Below are positions 56,093 to 64,000 of a stretch of 64,000 nucleotides of DNA, one piece after another. The stretch's first letter is position 1; every line of letters starts with the position of its first letter. Under the pieces are notes generated by a model, which saw only the letters and a list, made by a program, of their open reading frames with translations, searched no databases and was not told the DNA's origin. Source of the stretch: Comamonadaceae bacterium M7527 (GTDB lineage: Bacteria > Pseudomonadota > Gammaproteobacteria > Burkholderiales > Burkholderiaceae_C); the NCBI GenBank assembly GCA_021044545.1, contig CP087990.1, forward strand, positions 1,302,001-1,366,000. Reading direction: 5' to 3'. The position numbers were made by a program, and so were the translations under genes.

Positions 56093-56851
56093 TTACTTGA
56101 TGTCTTTCCAGAATGCCGCATTCAAGCGCCACGCCACGATAGTGAACAAGCTCAAGAACAACAACACCCACACACCAATACGAACACGCGTGTTTTGAGC
56201 GGGCTCGCCCATCCACTGCAGGTACGCTACCAAATCACCGACGGCATTGTCAAATTCTGCAGGGCTCATGGTGCCAGCTGAAACTTGCTCAAAGCCGTTG
56301 AATGCCTGCGTTGTCACACCGTGCGACTCAACCGCTTTGGACAGCATGACTTGCTCGCCTTGCAGCTGCCACAGTGGGTTGGGCATGGCCACAGCCGGAA
56401 AGACCGCGTTGTTCCAGCCGGTTACCTTGGTGTTATCACGGTAGTAGCCACGCAAAAATGTGTAGATGTAATCAGCACCAGAGCCGTTAGCACCGGCACG
56501 TGAACGCGCAATCACGGACAGGTCTGGAGGCGTTGCACCAAACCAGGCCCTGGCTTCAATAGGGTTGATGGTGGCCTTCATCAAATCACCAGATTTGTCG
56601 GTGATAAAGTTCAGGTTTTCTTTGATCTGGCTGTCGGTCAGGCCAATGTCTGTCATGCGGTTGTAGCGCATGAATGCTGCCGAGTGGCAGTTCAAACAAT
56701 AGTTGGTGAACAGCTGTGCACCACGCTGCAAGGCGGCTATGTCATTGGTGCGCTTGGGCGCTTTGTCCCAAGCAAGACCGCCAGTAGCGGCATTTGCCAC
56801 ACCAACCAAGGACGCGCACAAAGCTGCTGCGAGAAGGATTTTTTTCAACAT
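56093..56851 (-). CDS. petC: Ubiquinol-cytochrome c reductase cytochrome c1
   Basis: Cytochrome c1 of the bc1 complex. Heme c attaches at CLNCH in FTNYCLNCHSAAFMRYNRM, with the methionine ligand in FPAVAMPNPL or a nearby position. A signal peptide begins MLKKILLAAALCASLVG, and one C-terminal membrane helix (IGVWVLLFLSLFTIVAWRLN) anchors it. I chose the ATG at 56851 because GGAG lies 8-9 bases before it; ATG 56860 is possible. Product 252 aa. It follows petB. Confidence 0.94.
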   Translation of the reverse strand: MLKKILLAAALCASLVGVANAATGGLAWDKAPKRTNDIAALQRGAQLFTNYCLNCHSAAFMRYNRMTDIGLTDSQIKENLNFITDKSGDLMKATINPIEARAWFGATPPDLSVIARSRAGANGSGADYIYTFLRGYYRDNTKVTGWNNAVFPAVAMPNPLWQLQGEQVMLSKAVESHGVTTQAFNGFEQVSAGTMSPAEFDNAVGDLVAYLQWMGEPAQNTRVRIGVWVLLFLSLFTIVAWRLNAAFWKDIK

Positions 56852-56872
56852 CTTATTCATCTCCACAACAAC

Positions 56873-58273
56873 TCAGTGAGCTACAAACACAACACGGTCA
56901 GGCACTTCCTTGAAGCTGCCCAAACGACTCCACCAGGGCATCAGCAAGAAGAAGCCGAAATACAGCAACGTGCCCAGTTGTGAAATACGCTCGTATACAG
57001 GTGACGGTGCTTGAATACCCAAGTAACCCAACACAAAGAAGTTGATCACGAACACGCCGTACACCACTTTGTGCCAGTCAGGACGGTAGCGCATGGACTT
57101 GACGGGGCTATGGTCCAACCAAGGCAGGAAGAACAAAATGACAACCGCGCCACCCATCACCACAACGCCCCAGAACTTGGCGTCTGTCACGGCCATGGCC
57201 GCTATGCCCAGCAATGCGGCCACCAGCACGCCTACCTTGGCTTTGCTGCTGAGCTGCAACTTGAGCGCCGCCAAGACAGCACCCAAGGCTGTCAAGCCCA
57301 TCAGCACGTACATCATCTCTGTGGTGATAGCGCGCAACATGGAGTAGAACGGTGTGAAGTACCACACTGGCGCAATGTGCACAGGCGTCTTGAGTGGGTC
57401 CGCTGGAATGAAGTTGTTGTACTCCAAGAAGTAGCCACCAAGCTCAGGCGCGAAAAACACGATGGCAGAAAAAACCATCAGGAACACCGATACGCCCAAT
57501 ACGTCGTGCACGGTGTAGTAAGGGTGGAAAGGAATGCCGTCCAGCGGAATACCGTTCTCGTCCTTGTGTTTTTTGATCTCGACGCCGTCTGGGTTGTTAG
57601 AGCCCACTTCGTGCAACGCAATGATGTGCGCCACAACCAAACCCAACAGCACCAGTGGCACAGCAATCACGTGGAAAGCGAAGAAGCGGTTCAGTGTCGC
57701 GTCACCCACCACAAAGTCACCACGAATCAACAAGGCCAAGTCCTCGCCAACAAAAGGTACGGCGGCAAACAAGTTGACAATCACTTGCGCACCCCAGTAG
57801 CTCATCTGGCCCCATGGCAGCAAGTAGCCCATGAAAGCCTCGGCCATCAGACACAAGAAGATGGCACAGCCAAAAATCCAGACCAGCTCGCGTGGCTTGC
57901 GGTAGCTGCCGTACAGCAAACCGCGGAACATGTGCAAATACACCACCACAAAGAAGGCTGAGGCCCCTGTAGAGTGCATGTAGCGAATCAGCCAGCCCCA
58001 CGGCACGTCGCGCATGATGTACTCAACGGATGCAAAAGCCAGGGCCGCATCAGGCTTGTAGTGCATGACCAGAAAGATGCCGGTGACGATTTGAATCACC
58101 AGCACCAACAAGGCCAATGAACCAAAAAAGTACCAGAAGTTGAAGTTTTTGGGCGCGTAGTACTCAGCCAAATGCTCGTTGTAGAGTTTGGACAGTGGGA
58201 AGCGGTTGTCTACCCAGTTCAGCATTTTTTGCGCCGGAGGTGCGTCCGCCGCGATTTCTTTGAATTCAGCCAT
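56873..58273 (-). CDS. petB: Ubiquinol-cytochrome c reductase cytochrome b
   Basis: Di-heme membrane subunit of 466 aa with eight or nine hydrophobic segments. The four heme histidines fall in the helices around RYMHSTGASAFFVVVYLHMFRG and FFAFHVIAVPLVLLGLVVAHIIALH. The PEWY-like quinol motif is IAPVWYFTPFYSML. It transfers electrons from ubiquinol to the Rieske protein and to the quinone-reducing site. It lies between petA and petC. Confidence 0.96.
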   Translation of the reverse strand: MAEFKEIAADAPPAQKMLNWVDNRFPLSKLYNEHLAEYYAPKNFNFWYFFGSLALLVLVIQIVTGIFLVMHYKPDAALAFASVEYIMRDVPWGWLIRYMHSTGASAFFVVVYLHMFRGLLYGSYRKPRELVWIFGCAIFLCLMAEAFMGYLLPWGQMSYWGAQVIVNLFAAVPFVGEDLALLIRGDFVVGDATLNRFFAFHVIAVPLVLLGLVVAHIIALHEVGSNNPDGVEIKKHKDENGIPLDGIPFHPYYTVHDVLGVSVFLMVFSAIVFFAPELGGYFLEYNNFIPADPLKTPVHIAPVWYFTPFYSMLRAITTEMMYVLMGLTALGAVLAALKLQLSSKAKVGVLVAALLGIAAMAVTDAKFWGVVVMGGAVVILFFLPWLDHSPVKSMRYRPDWHKVVYGVFVINFFVLGYLGIQAPSPVYERISQLGTLLYFGFFLLMPWWSRLGSFKEVPDRVVFVAH

Positions 58274-58339
58274 TTGTATGATGCCTCAAAAGCAGGTGCG
58301 CGACATAGCGCAGATGGTGTCGATCAAGAAGCCTTATTG

Positions 58340-58939
58340 TTAGGCGTTTTCCTGATCTTCGCCGATCAACAAGGTCGTTTCCGACAAATACATGTGGGGA
58401 GGCACAGGCAAGTTGTCTGGAGAAGGCTTGTTCTTGAATACGCGGCCGGCAACGTCAAACGTGGAACCGTGGCACGGGCACAAGAAGCCACCCGGCCAGT
58501 CATCTGGCAGCGACGGTTGTGCGCCCACTTGCAGCTTGTCTACCGGTGAACAGCCCAGGTGCGGGCAAATACCAATACCGACAAAATACTCAGGCTTGAT
58601 AGACCGGTGGCGGTTCTTGGCGTAGGGCGGAATGGGGTAGGCCGTACGGTCTGACTCAGGGTCAGCCAGGTTGGGCTCGTCTTGCTCGAGGGTAGCCAAC
58701 ATTTCAGGCGTGCGACGCAACACCCAAACAGGCTTGCCACGCCATTCGACAGTGACCTTCTCGCCGGGTGCGAGTTTGGAAATATCAACTTCAACGGATG
58801 CACCAGCGGCTTTTGCACGTTCAGACGGGCTGAATGTGCTCACAAAAGGTACGGCCACAGCGGCGGCACCAGCGCCGCCCATAGCGCACGAGGTGATCAG
58901 CCAGCTACGACGGCCGTTATCAACGGTTGCTTCGCTCAT
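58340..58939 (-). CDS. petA: Ubiquinol-cytochrome c reductase Rieske iron-sulfur subunit
   Basis: A 199-residue protein with a twin-arginine N terminus (NGRRSWLITSCAMGGAGAA) that also acts as membrane anchor, and the Rieske cluster ligands in CPHLGCS and CPCHGSTFDVAGR. It moves electrons from quinol to cytochrome c1. The ATG at 58939 (MSEATVDNGRRSW) was chosen over an upstream start at 58975. A 186-base gap separates it from pdxA and should hold the petABC promoter. The window also encodes the Tat system that exports such proteins. Confidence 0.95.
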   Translation of the reverse strand: MSEATVDNGRRSWLITSCAMGGAGAAAVAVPFVSTFSPSERAKAAGASVEVDISKLAPGEKVTVEWRGKPVWVLRRTPEMLATLEQDEPNLADPESDRTAYPIPPYAKNRHRSIKPEYFVGIGICPHLGCSPVDKLQVGAQPSLPDDWPGGFLCPCHGSTFDVAGRVFKNKPSPDNLPVPPHMYLSETTLLIGEDQENA

Positions 58940-59125
58940 GAGACTCTTTCGATGAGGGGACTTATCGGAGGGCAATTACCCTAGGGACAACCCTGCATTG
59001 TACTGGACACCAAGGCTTGTTTTCAAGCCCTGTGGAGCCAGTAATTATTAAATCCAAACTATTCATTTGCAGGGAAAGGCGTGCACACGACACGTCCAAG
59101 CACTGCAGCCAGCAAAAATCAGGCG

Positions 59126-60208
59126 CTACTGCAACGTGAGCTGGCGCACTGCTGCCAGCTCGGCCCATTGCATGGCCTGTAGCAAGCTAGACGCATCGGC
59201 CACGCCTGTGCCGGCAATATCGAACGCTGTGCCGTGGTCTGGACTGCTTCTGATGAACGGCAAACCCAGGGTGACATTCACGCCATCGGCCACCCCCAGG
59301 TACTTCAAGGGAATCAGGCCTTGATCGTGATAAGCCGCAACCACCACGTCAAACTCACCAGCTTTCGCGCGCATGTAAACCGTGTCGGGCGGCAGCGGGT
59401 CGCTCACAGTTAGGCCCTGTGCTCTGGCCTGCTCAATGGCGGGCATCATGTTGTCTATTTCTTCTCGGCCAAAGCGTCCACCCTCGCCTGCATGCGGGTT
59501 AACGCCTGCTACGGCAATGCGCAGCAAGCCCGCATCAGCCTGGTGCGTCGGCTTGTTACGTGGCGTCACCCACTGCTGCGTTAGCAACAGGGTTTGCAGC
59601 AAGTTGGCCTGCGTGACCTGCTCCAAGGCTTGGCGCAATGGCACATGAATACTGAGCAACACTGTTTGTATGTGTGGGTTGACCAGCAACATGCGCACAG
59701 GCAAGTCTTGCAACGGCACACCAGTGTGGCGTGCCGCCAAATCTTGTAGCAACTCTGTGTGCCCTGGATGCGTCACACCCGCCTTGGCAATAGACAGCTT
59801 GTGAATAGGCGCGGTCACCATGGCGCTGGCATAGCCTTGCAAACAAGCATTGGCAGCGCAAGTGATAGCCGCCGCCGCCGCCGCCCCTGCCTGCTCGCTG
59901 ACTTCACCATACGCGAGTCGGCTCAAGTCCAGACCGTCGTCAACCACCACAATGGCCTCAGGCGTTGCTGCCAGCTGTTGGTTGGCCAACGCTGGCGTTG
60001 ACACCGCAAACAACTGCTTGGCGGCTTGTTGACTGCGCGCGCAGTAGTCCAGCGTGGCTTGCTCTATGGCACCAGCATTGCCGGCCACCCAGCAAGGTGT
60101 TGCTGACCGGTCGGCCCAAGCGTACAAAGCCTTCACCACAATCTCGGGGCCAATACCTGAGGGGTCGCCCATGGTGAGCGCCATGGGCTTGGGTAATGTG
60201 GGTTGCAT
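59126..60208 (-). CDS. pdxA: 4-hydroxythreonine-4-phosphate dehydrogenase
   Basis: NAD-dependent metalloenzyme of pyridoxal phosphate synthesis (360 aa). Motifs are MGDPSGIGPEIVVKAL at the start, the metal-binding HPGHTELL and the C-terminal AAYHDQGLIPLKYLG and GLPFIRSSPDHGTAFDIAG. It uses the same phosphoserine aminotransferase route (serC, at the left edge) for upstream steps. The nif3-like gene is only two bases upstream. Confidence 0.95.
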   Translation of the reverse strand: MQPTLPKPMALTMGDPSGIGPEIVVKALYAWADRSATPCWVAGNAGAIEQATLDYCARSQQAAKQLFAVSTPALANQQLAATPEAIVVVDDGLDLSRLAYGEVSEQAGAAAAAAITCAANACLQGYASAMVTAPIHKLSIAKAGVTHPGHTELLQDLAARHTGVPLQDLPVRMLLVNPHIQTVLLSIHVPLRQALEQVTQANLLQTLLLTQQWVTPRNKPTHQADAGLLRIAVAGVNPHAGEGGRFGREEIDNMMPAIEQARAQGLTVSDPLPPDTVYMRAKAGEFDVVVAAYHDQGLIPLKYLGVADGVNVTLGLPFIRSSPDHGTAFDIAGTGVADASSLLQAMQWAELAAVRQLTLQ

Positions 60209-60210
60209 GG

Positions 60211-61002
60211 TTAAGCGGGGTTGTCTATGTCAATAAAGGTATGGCGCACACCCAAGCTGTTGGCCAACGCTTGTCCCACAGCCTGTGCCCCATAGCGCTC
60301 AGTAGCGTGGTGGCCGCATGCCAGGTAGGCCACGCCGCACTCGCGCGCATAGTGCGCCTGCGGCTCCGACAACTCACCTGTGATGTACACCTGGGCGCCG
60401 GCATCAATGGCCTGCTCAAAATAACCTTGCGCACCACCTGTACACCACGCCACACGCTGCGCAGGCATGCTGGCGTCACCAATGACCATGGGCGCCTTGC
60501 CCAACGCAGCTTCCACGGCTTGTGCAAGCTCTCCAAGGGTTGTGTGGCTACTGCGGCCTAACCAGCCCAAACCCTGCTCTCCAAACCGTGCTGCTTTGCC
60601 GTCTCGCATATCAACCGTCAAGCCCAGCACGCGACCCAGCTGGGCATTGTTGCCTAGGCTTTCATGCGCGTCCAACGGCAGGTGATAAGCCCATAAGTTG
60701 ATGTTGTGCGCCATCAACAGGCCCAGGCGTTTGCGCATCCAGCCTGTCACCGTACCGCTTTGGCCGCGCCAAAACAAACCATGATGCACAAAGACCCCTT
60801 GCGCACCTTCGTCGACTGCGCGCTCAATCAAGGCCAGACTGGCTGTCACGCCGCTCACAATGTGACTCACCTGATCTGCACCCTCCACTTGTAAACCGTT
60901 GGGGCCATAGTCCTTGAATCCATGTGGCTGTAGCCAGCTGTCCAACTGGGCCGACAGGACACTGCGGTCAACGGTGGCGGGCGATTTAATGAATGCGGTC
61001 AA
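60211..61002 (-). CDS. Nif3-like dinuclear metal-centre hexameric protein
   Basis: A 263-residue protein of the YbgI/NIF3 family. The metal ligands lie in FVHHGLFWRGQ and CGHHATERYGA. The family has GTP cyclohydrolase-like hexamer structures, and its function is unclear. The start is TTG at 61002, preceded by GAGGA nine bases upstream; no ATG fits the family N terminus. It is divergent from the DegS-like protease. Confidence 0.88.
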   Translation of the reverse strand: MTAFIKSPATVDRSVLSAQLDSWLQPHGFKDYGPNGLQVEGADQVSHIVSGVTASLALIERAVDEGAQGVFVHHGLFWRGQSGTVTGWMRKRLGLLMAHNINLWAYHLPLDAHESLGNNAQLGRVLGLTVDMRDGKAARFGEQGLGWLGRSSHTTLGELAQAVEAALGKAPMVIGDASMPAQRVAWCTGGAQGYFEQAIDAGAQVYITGELSEPQAHYARECGVAYLACGHHATERYGAQAVGQALANSLGVRHTFIDIDNPA

Positions 61003-61057
61003 AGTCAGGGTTCCTCGCTATGGGGCGCAACTTGCAATATGACTGTAGTCCAAAGGC

Positions 61058-62183
61058 ATGGACAATAGCGTTATGAAACGATTCTGGTTGCTATTGTCGC
61101 AAACTGTCACCGTGGTGTTGGCTTTGTATTTTGTAGTCATCACGCTAAAGCCGCAGTGGCTAACCTCTTTACCCGCCACACCAGTTGGTCACCACTCGCT
61201 GCGCCATGCCGCACAAGTGGCCTCCCCCGCCGTGGTGAGCCTGCAAACCGTCAACAGCGCCCAAGACGAGCTGCAAGGGCTTGACCCATGGTTCAAGTTC
61301 TTCTTTGACGACGACACCAGCAGACAAGCACCCGATCACAACAACGTGGGTTCTGGCGTCATAGTGAGCAGCAGCGGCTTGATTTTGACCAACAACCATG
61401 TGGTGGCGGGCGCTGATGACATACAGGTGACTTTGCCAGACGGGCGCAGCACCAGCGCAACTGTACTGGGCACAGACCCCGACACAGACTTGGCCGTGTT
61501 GCAAATATCGCTGGACAACGTGCCTGTTATTGCCCTGGGCGATTCTGATGCATTGTTTGTTGGCGACACTTTGCTGGCCATTGGCAACCCTTTTGGTGTG
61601 GGACAAACCGTCACCAGCGGTATTGTCAGCGCCTTGGGTCGCAGCCACTTGGGCATCAACACATTTGAGAATTTCATCCAAACAGATGCCGCCATCAACC
61701 CCGGCAACTCTGGTGGCGCACTGGTGAACACCCAAGGCCAACTGGTGGGCATCAATACCGCCATTTACTCTCGCTCTGGTGGCTCTGGGTATTGGTTTTG
61801 CTATACCCATATCGGTGGCCAACAGTGTTTTAAACAGCATTGTCAAAAACGGCAGGGTCACACGCGGCTGGATAGGTATAGAGCCGCAAACCCTCAACGC
61901 CGAGCTGGCTGCCAGCTTTGGGCTTGAGCAAACAGCCGGCGTGTTGGTCGCCGGGGTGCTTCAACGAGGTCCGGCAGCTGCAGCAGGCTTGCGTCCAGGT
62001 GACGTGATCGTGGCTGTCAACACGCAGGCTGTCACCAGTATTGCAGACCTTTTGGCGCAAGTAGCCGCACTCACCCCTGGTGAGCCCGCCACGCTGGGTG
62101 TATGGCGCAACGGTGTGAGTACCGAGTTGGCCATTTCTCCAGAGGAAAGACCTCACCCCACACACGGCGCAGCACCACGTTGA
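61058..62183 (+). CDS. DegS/AlgW-like S1C serine protease with one PDZ domain, frameshifted
   Basis: An inner-membrane-anchored periplasmic protease. The N terminus has one membrane helix (LLSQTVTVVLALYFVVI). The catalytic triad is visible: histidine in LTNNHVVAGAD, aspartate in DPDTDLAVLQI, serine in AINPGNSGGALVN. The frame breaks near 61784 (SGGSGYWFC against expected SGGSLGIGFAIPIS, the rest being in the next frame to 62183), followed by one PDZ domain (GVLQRGPAAAAGLRPGDVIV). Two missing bases (CT in CTCT) or one extra would explain it. Corrected length about 375 aa. DegS-like enzymes trigger sigma E stress release; that role is inferred. Confidence 0.88.
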
Positions 62184-62218
62184 ACTAAGCGATGCGCCCG
62201 CCAAGGCTTGGGCATTTT

Positions 62219-63015
62219 TTACTGGTCTTTGCTCTCAGACTCATCTGCATTTTCGGGCGCTTTGCTGGCGCGAGCAAACCAGCGGCGCCTAATATGCCGC
62301 ATTCGTACAAAATGCACATGGGCACGGCCAGCGACAACTGCGAAATCACATCTGGTGGTGTCACCAAAGCGGCAATAACAAAAGCCAAGACTACAAAGTA
62401 GCCTCTGAACGTCTTGAGCTGCTCCACGGTGACGATGCTAAAACGCACCAACAGCATCACCACAATGGGCACTTGAAATGCCAAGCCAAACGCGAGATAC
62501 AGCGACAAGATAGCTTCCACATAAGAGGCTACATCTGGCGTGGCTGCCACACTGGGCGGCGCAAAAGCTTGGATAAAGCCAAACATTTTGTCCAGTACCA
62601 GCAGCTGTACAAAGGCAATGCCACCGTAGGCCAGCAAGCTGCCAAACATGATCAGCGGTATGGCAAAGCGCTTTTCGTGGCTATATAGGCCAGGTGCAAT
62701 AAAGGCCCATACTTGGTACATGATCCATGGCAGGCACAGCAAAAATGCCGCCATCATCAACACCTTCAAAGGTATGAAAAAGGGCGAAAAAACCCCCACA
62801 GCAATCAGCTTGGCACCCGGGGGCATGTGCGTCTGAATGGGTATGGCTATCCAGTCAATCAAGGTAGCTGGGCCTGGCCACAACGCCAAAGCACCCATGC
62901 ACACCAACAAACCCGCAAAAGCGTACATCAGCCTGTTGCGTAGCTCTAATAAATGCTGAACAAAGGTTTGCTCAGTGCCGGCCATCTCGTTCGGCTCTGG
63001 TGTGTTGCTACTCAT
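62219..63015 (-). CDS. tatC: Sec-independent protein translocase TatC, frameshifted near the C terminus
   Basis: Six-helix membrane receptor for twin-arginine signals. Motifs include HLLELRNRLMYAFAGLL, FFIPLKVLMMAAFLLCLPWIMYQVWAFI and FVIAALVTPPDVISQLSLA. The frame as read continues to 62185 with an unrelated tail. Adding one C at 62284-62285 restores the normal tail RWFARASKAPENADESESKDQ and stop at 62219-62221. Core function would survive the shift, as it lies after the last helix. It follows tatB by five bases. Confidence 0.92.
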
Positions 63016-63020
63016 GGGTA

Positions 63021-63524
63021 TTAGGGGGCAATGCGGTTGATACTAGGCCTAAATCTGGCCACCCGCGCAGCACCTGACTGTATGTGGCTACGCTGCCCGC
63101 TGCGCGCTTTGTACCACTGCGGCACTGCGGCGCGCTTGGCACGCCAGCGCTTTTTAGGCTTGGCATAAGCGTTGTAGCTGCTGGTGTAGGGCTTGCCTAT
63201 ATGGTTGTAGTCGTCTGAGCTGACGTCTAGCGACTGGGGTGTTTGGCCTGTGGCCTCATTCCAGTCGTCTTCAAAACTCTTGCTGCTGTCTTCAACGGCC
63301 TTTTGGGCATCGCTCATGGACGTCTCAAAGCCCTCTTTCATCTTTCGCAGCTCTTCAAGTTCCATGCTGCGATTGACCTCGGCTTTCACGTCAGACACAT
63401 AGCGTTGCGCCTTGCCCAACAAGGCACCCACGGTGCGAGCGACTTTGGGCAGCTTTTCCGGACCAATGACAACCAAGGCCACCACGCCAATCAGCGCGAG
63501 CTTGGAAATGCCTAAATCAATCAC
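63021..63524 (-). CDS. tatB: Twin-arginine translocase subunit TatB
   Basis: A 167-residue protein with an N-terminal membrane helix and [22 protein letters not shown] amphipathic helix, the TatB signature. The C-terminal half is basic ([20 protein letters not shown]), as in Burkholderiales. It forms the substrate receptor with TatC. tatA precedes it by six bases and tatC follows. Confidence 0.94.
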   Translation of the reverse strand: MIDLGISKLALIGVVALVVIGPEKLPKVARTVGALLGKAQRYVSDVKAEVNRSMELEELRKMKEGFETSMSDAQKAVEDSSKSFEDDWNEATGQTPQSLDVSSDDYNHIGKPYTSSYNAYAKPKKRWRAKRAAVPQWYKARSGQRSHIQSGAARVARFRPSINRIAP

Positions 63525-63530
63525 ACCAGA

Positions 63531-63782
63531 TCAAGCGTTTGGCTTGGACTTGGCCTGAACATCAATGGTCTCGCCAGCATCGGCTTTGGCTTGAGCCGAC
63601 TGCGTGACCTGAGCGGGCGCGTCTGCGTCGTCGGCAGGCGTGCCGCCTTCCTTCATGCCGTCTTTGAAGCCTTTAACCGCACCACCCAAGTCTGAACCAA
63701 TGTTTTTGAGCTTCTTGGTGCCAAACACCATCACAACAATCAACAGAACAATTAACCAATGCCAAATAGAAAAAGCACCCAT
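63531..63782 (-). CDS. tatA: Twin-arginine translocase subunit TatA
   Basis: An 83-residue protein with the short N-terminal helix [15 protein letters not shown], the hinge FGTKKLKN and the amphipathic helix [17 protein letters not shown], which forms the export pore for folded proteins. The ATG at 63782 is used; a TTG two codons upstream exists. It begins a tatABC operon on the minus strand, downstream of hinT. Confidence 0.94.
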   Translation of the reverse strand: MGAFSIWHWLIVLLIVVMVFGTKKLKNIGSDLGGAVKGFKDGMKEGGTPADDADAPAQVTQSAQAKADAGETIDVQAKSKPNA

Positions 63783-63932
63783 GACCAACTCCTAGGAAAT
63801 TCGATACGCTCAACAATAAACTGCGCTGCCGCTGCGGACATAAGCCCCAGCGCGTCATTCTAAGGCTAAGGTGAGACCCGCTTGAGGCAAAGGGCAAAAA
63901 GACTGCCACTGACTTGCCCCAACTTCTCTACA

Positions 63933-64000
63933 CTAGCCCTTGCTCCACGGCCTTGGGCCGCCCATCACGTGGACATGCAAATGGTGCACCTCTTGCGTAC
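63933..64000 (-). CDS. hinT: HIT family nucleotide hydrolase, 5'-truncated by window edge
   Basis: Only the last 21 codons before the stop (TAG at 63933-63935) are inside the window: EVHHLHVHVMGGPRPWSKG. The histidine triad HxHxH followed by GGRPL-like GGPRPW is diagnostic of HinT-type purine nucleoside phosphoramidases. It lies upstream of tatA; in relatives it follows hisE. Start outside the window. Confidence 0.9.
   Translation of the reverse strand, partial: TQEVHHLHVHVMGGPRPWSKG

Noticed and set aside
57011..57961. Long open frame (316 codons) on plus opposite petB
   Set aside because: Histidine- and glutamine-rich composition without any known motif, fully antisense to a clear cytochrome b gene. 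It is a reading-frame shadow.
1..64000. CRISPR arrays, insertion sequences, prophage or integrase genes
   Set aside because: I saw no regularly spaced repeats, transposase or integrase motifs, or att-like repeats next to the tRNA. All genes fit a conserved chromosomal backbone.

Overview
This window is an ordinary chromosomal segment of a betaproteobacterium, most likely order Burkholderiales and close to the Comamonadaceae. The inference rests on a fused aroA-cmk gene, a pyrR-pyrB-catalytically dead dihydroorotase operon, the coaE-zapD-yacG-mutT-DUF815-argJ-secA-M23-dciA block, the sspB-sspA-petCBA block, and a cytochrome aa3 cluster of Burkholderiales type with DUF2909, DUF2970, DUF2244 and a 37-residue small assembly protein. 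I see no phage, insertion sequence, CRISPR array or genomic island. No stretch longer than about 225 bases lacks a gene.

Layout. 1-8.7 kb: serC (cut by the window edge)-pheA-tyrA-aroA/cmk-rpsA-ihfB-lapA-lapB, all plus strand, linking serine and aromatic amino acid synthesis with translation, nucleoid structure and LPS assembly control. 8.8-10.5 kb: a PCu(A)C copper chaperone, a DUF2946 protein and a glutathione transferase-like protein. 10.5-15.3 kb (minus): yqgE-ruvX-pyrR-pyrB-pyrC'-acyltransferase. 15.4-21.6 kb: photolyase, rubredoxin, thiD and hemL in one open frame, an SDR protein and a ferredoxin-linked reductase. 21.6-31.6 kb (mostly minus): the cytochrome c oxidase cluster with its heme A, copper and assembly factors, preceded by a perfect FNR/ANR-type palindrome. 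31.8-42.6 kb: a BioC-like methyltransferase, comF, trmL, a hybrid histidine kinase, MaoC-TauE-thiolase, DUF1841, a diheme cytochrome c and a MoxR-GNAT-VWA operon. 42.7-54.8 kb: pilBCD-coaE-zapD-yacG on plus, facing mutT-DUF815-argJ-secA-M23 on minus. 54.8-64 kb: tRNA-Thr, sspB-sspA, the bc1 complex, pdxA, a Nif3-like gene, a DegS-like protease, tatC-tatB-tatA and the end of hinT.

The window is rich in electron-transport biogenesis: aa3 oxidase, bc1 complex, a diheme cytochrome c, and Tat export, which normally serves the Rieske protein.

The most striking feature is technical or evolutionary. At least eight otherwise well-conserved genes (dihydroorotase-like pyrC', bioC-like, pilD, coaE, secA, an M23 peptidase, a degS-like protease, tatC) are each interrupted by a single small frameshift. 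Five of these are explained by one missing base in a short homopolymer, and six of the eight lie between 45.3 and 62.3 kb. Because secA and coaE are normally essential and single copy, uncorrected indels in the assembly are the simplest explanation. The thiD-hemL fusion may have the same cause. I did not find a convincing undescribed defence or mobile system; the better biological leads are the FNR/ANR box at the oxidase operon, the overlapping hairpins after rpsA, the MoxR-GNAT-VWA operon and the small oxidase-associated membrane proteins.
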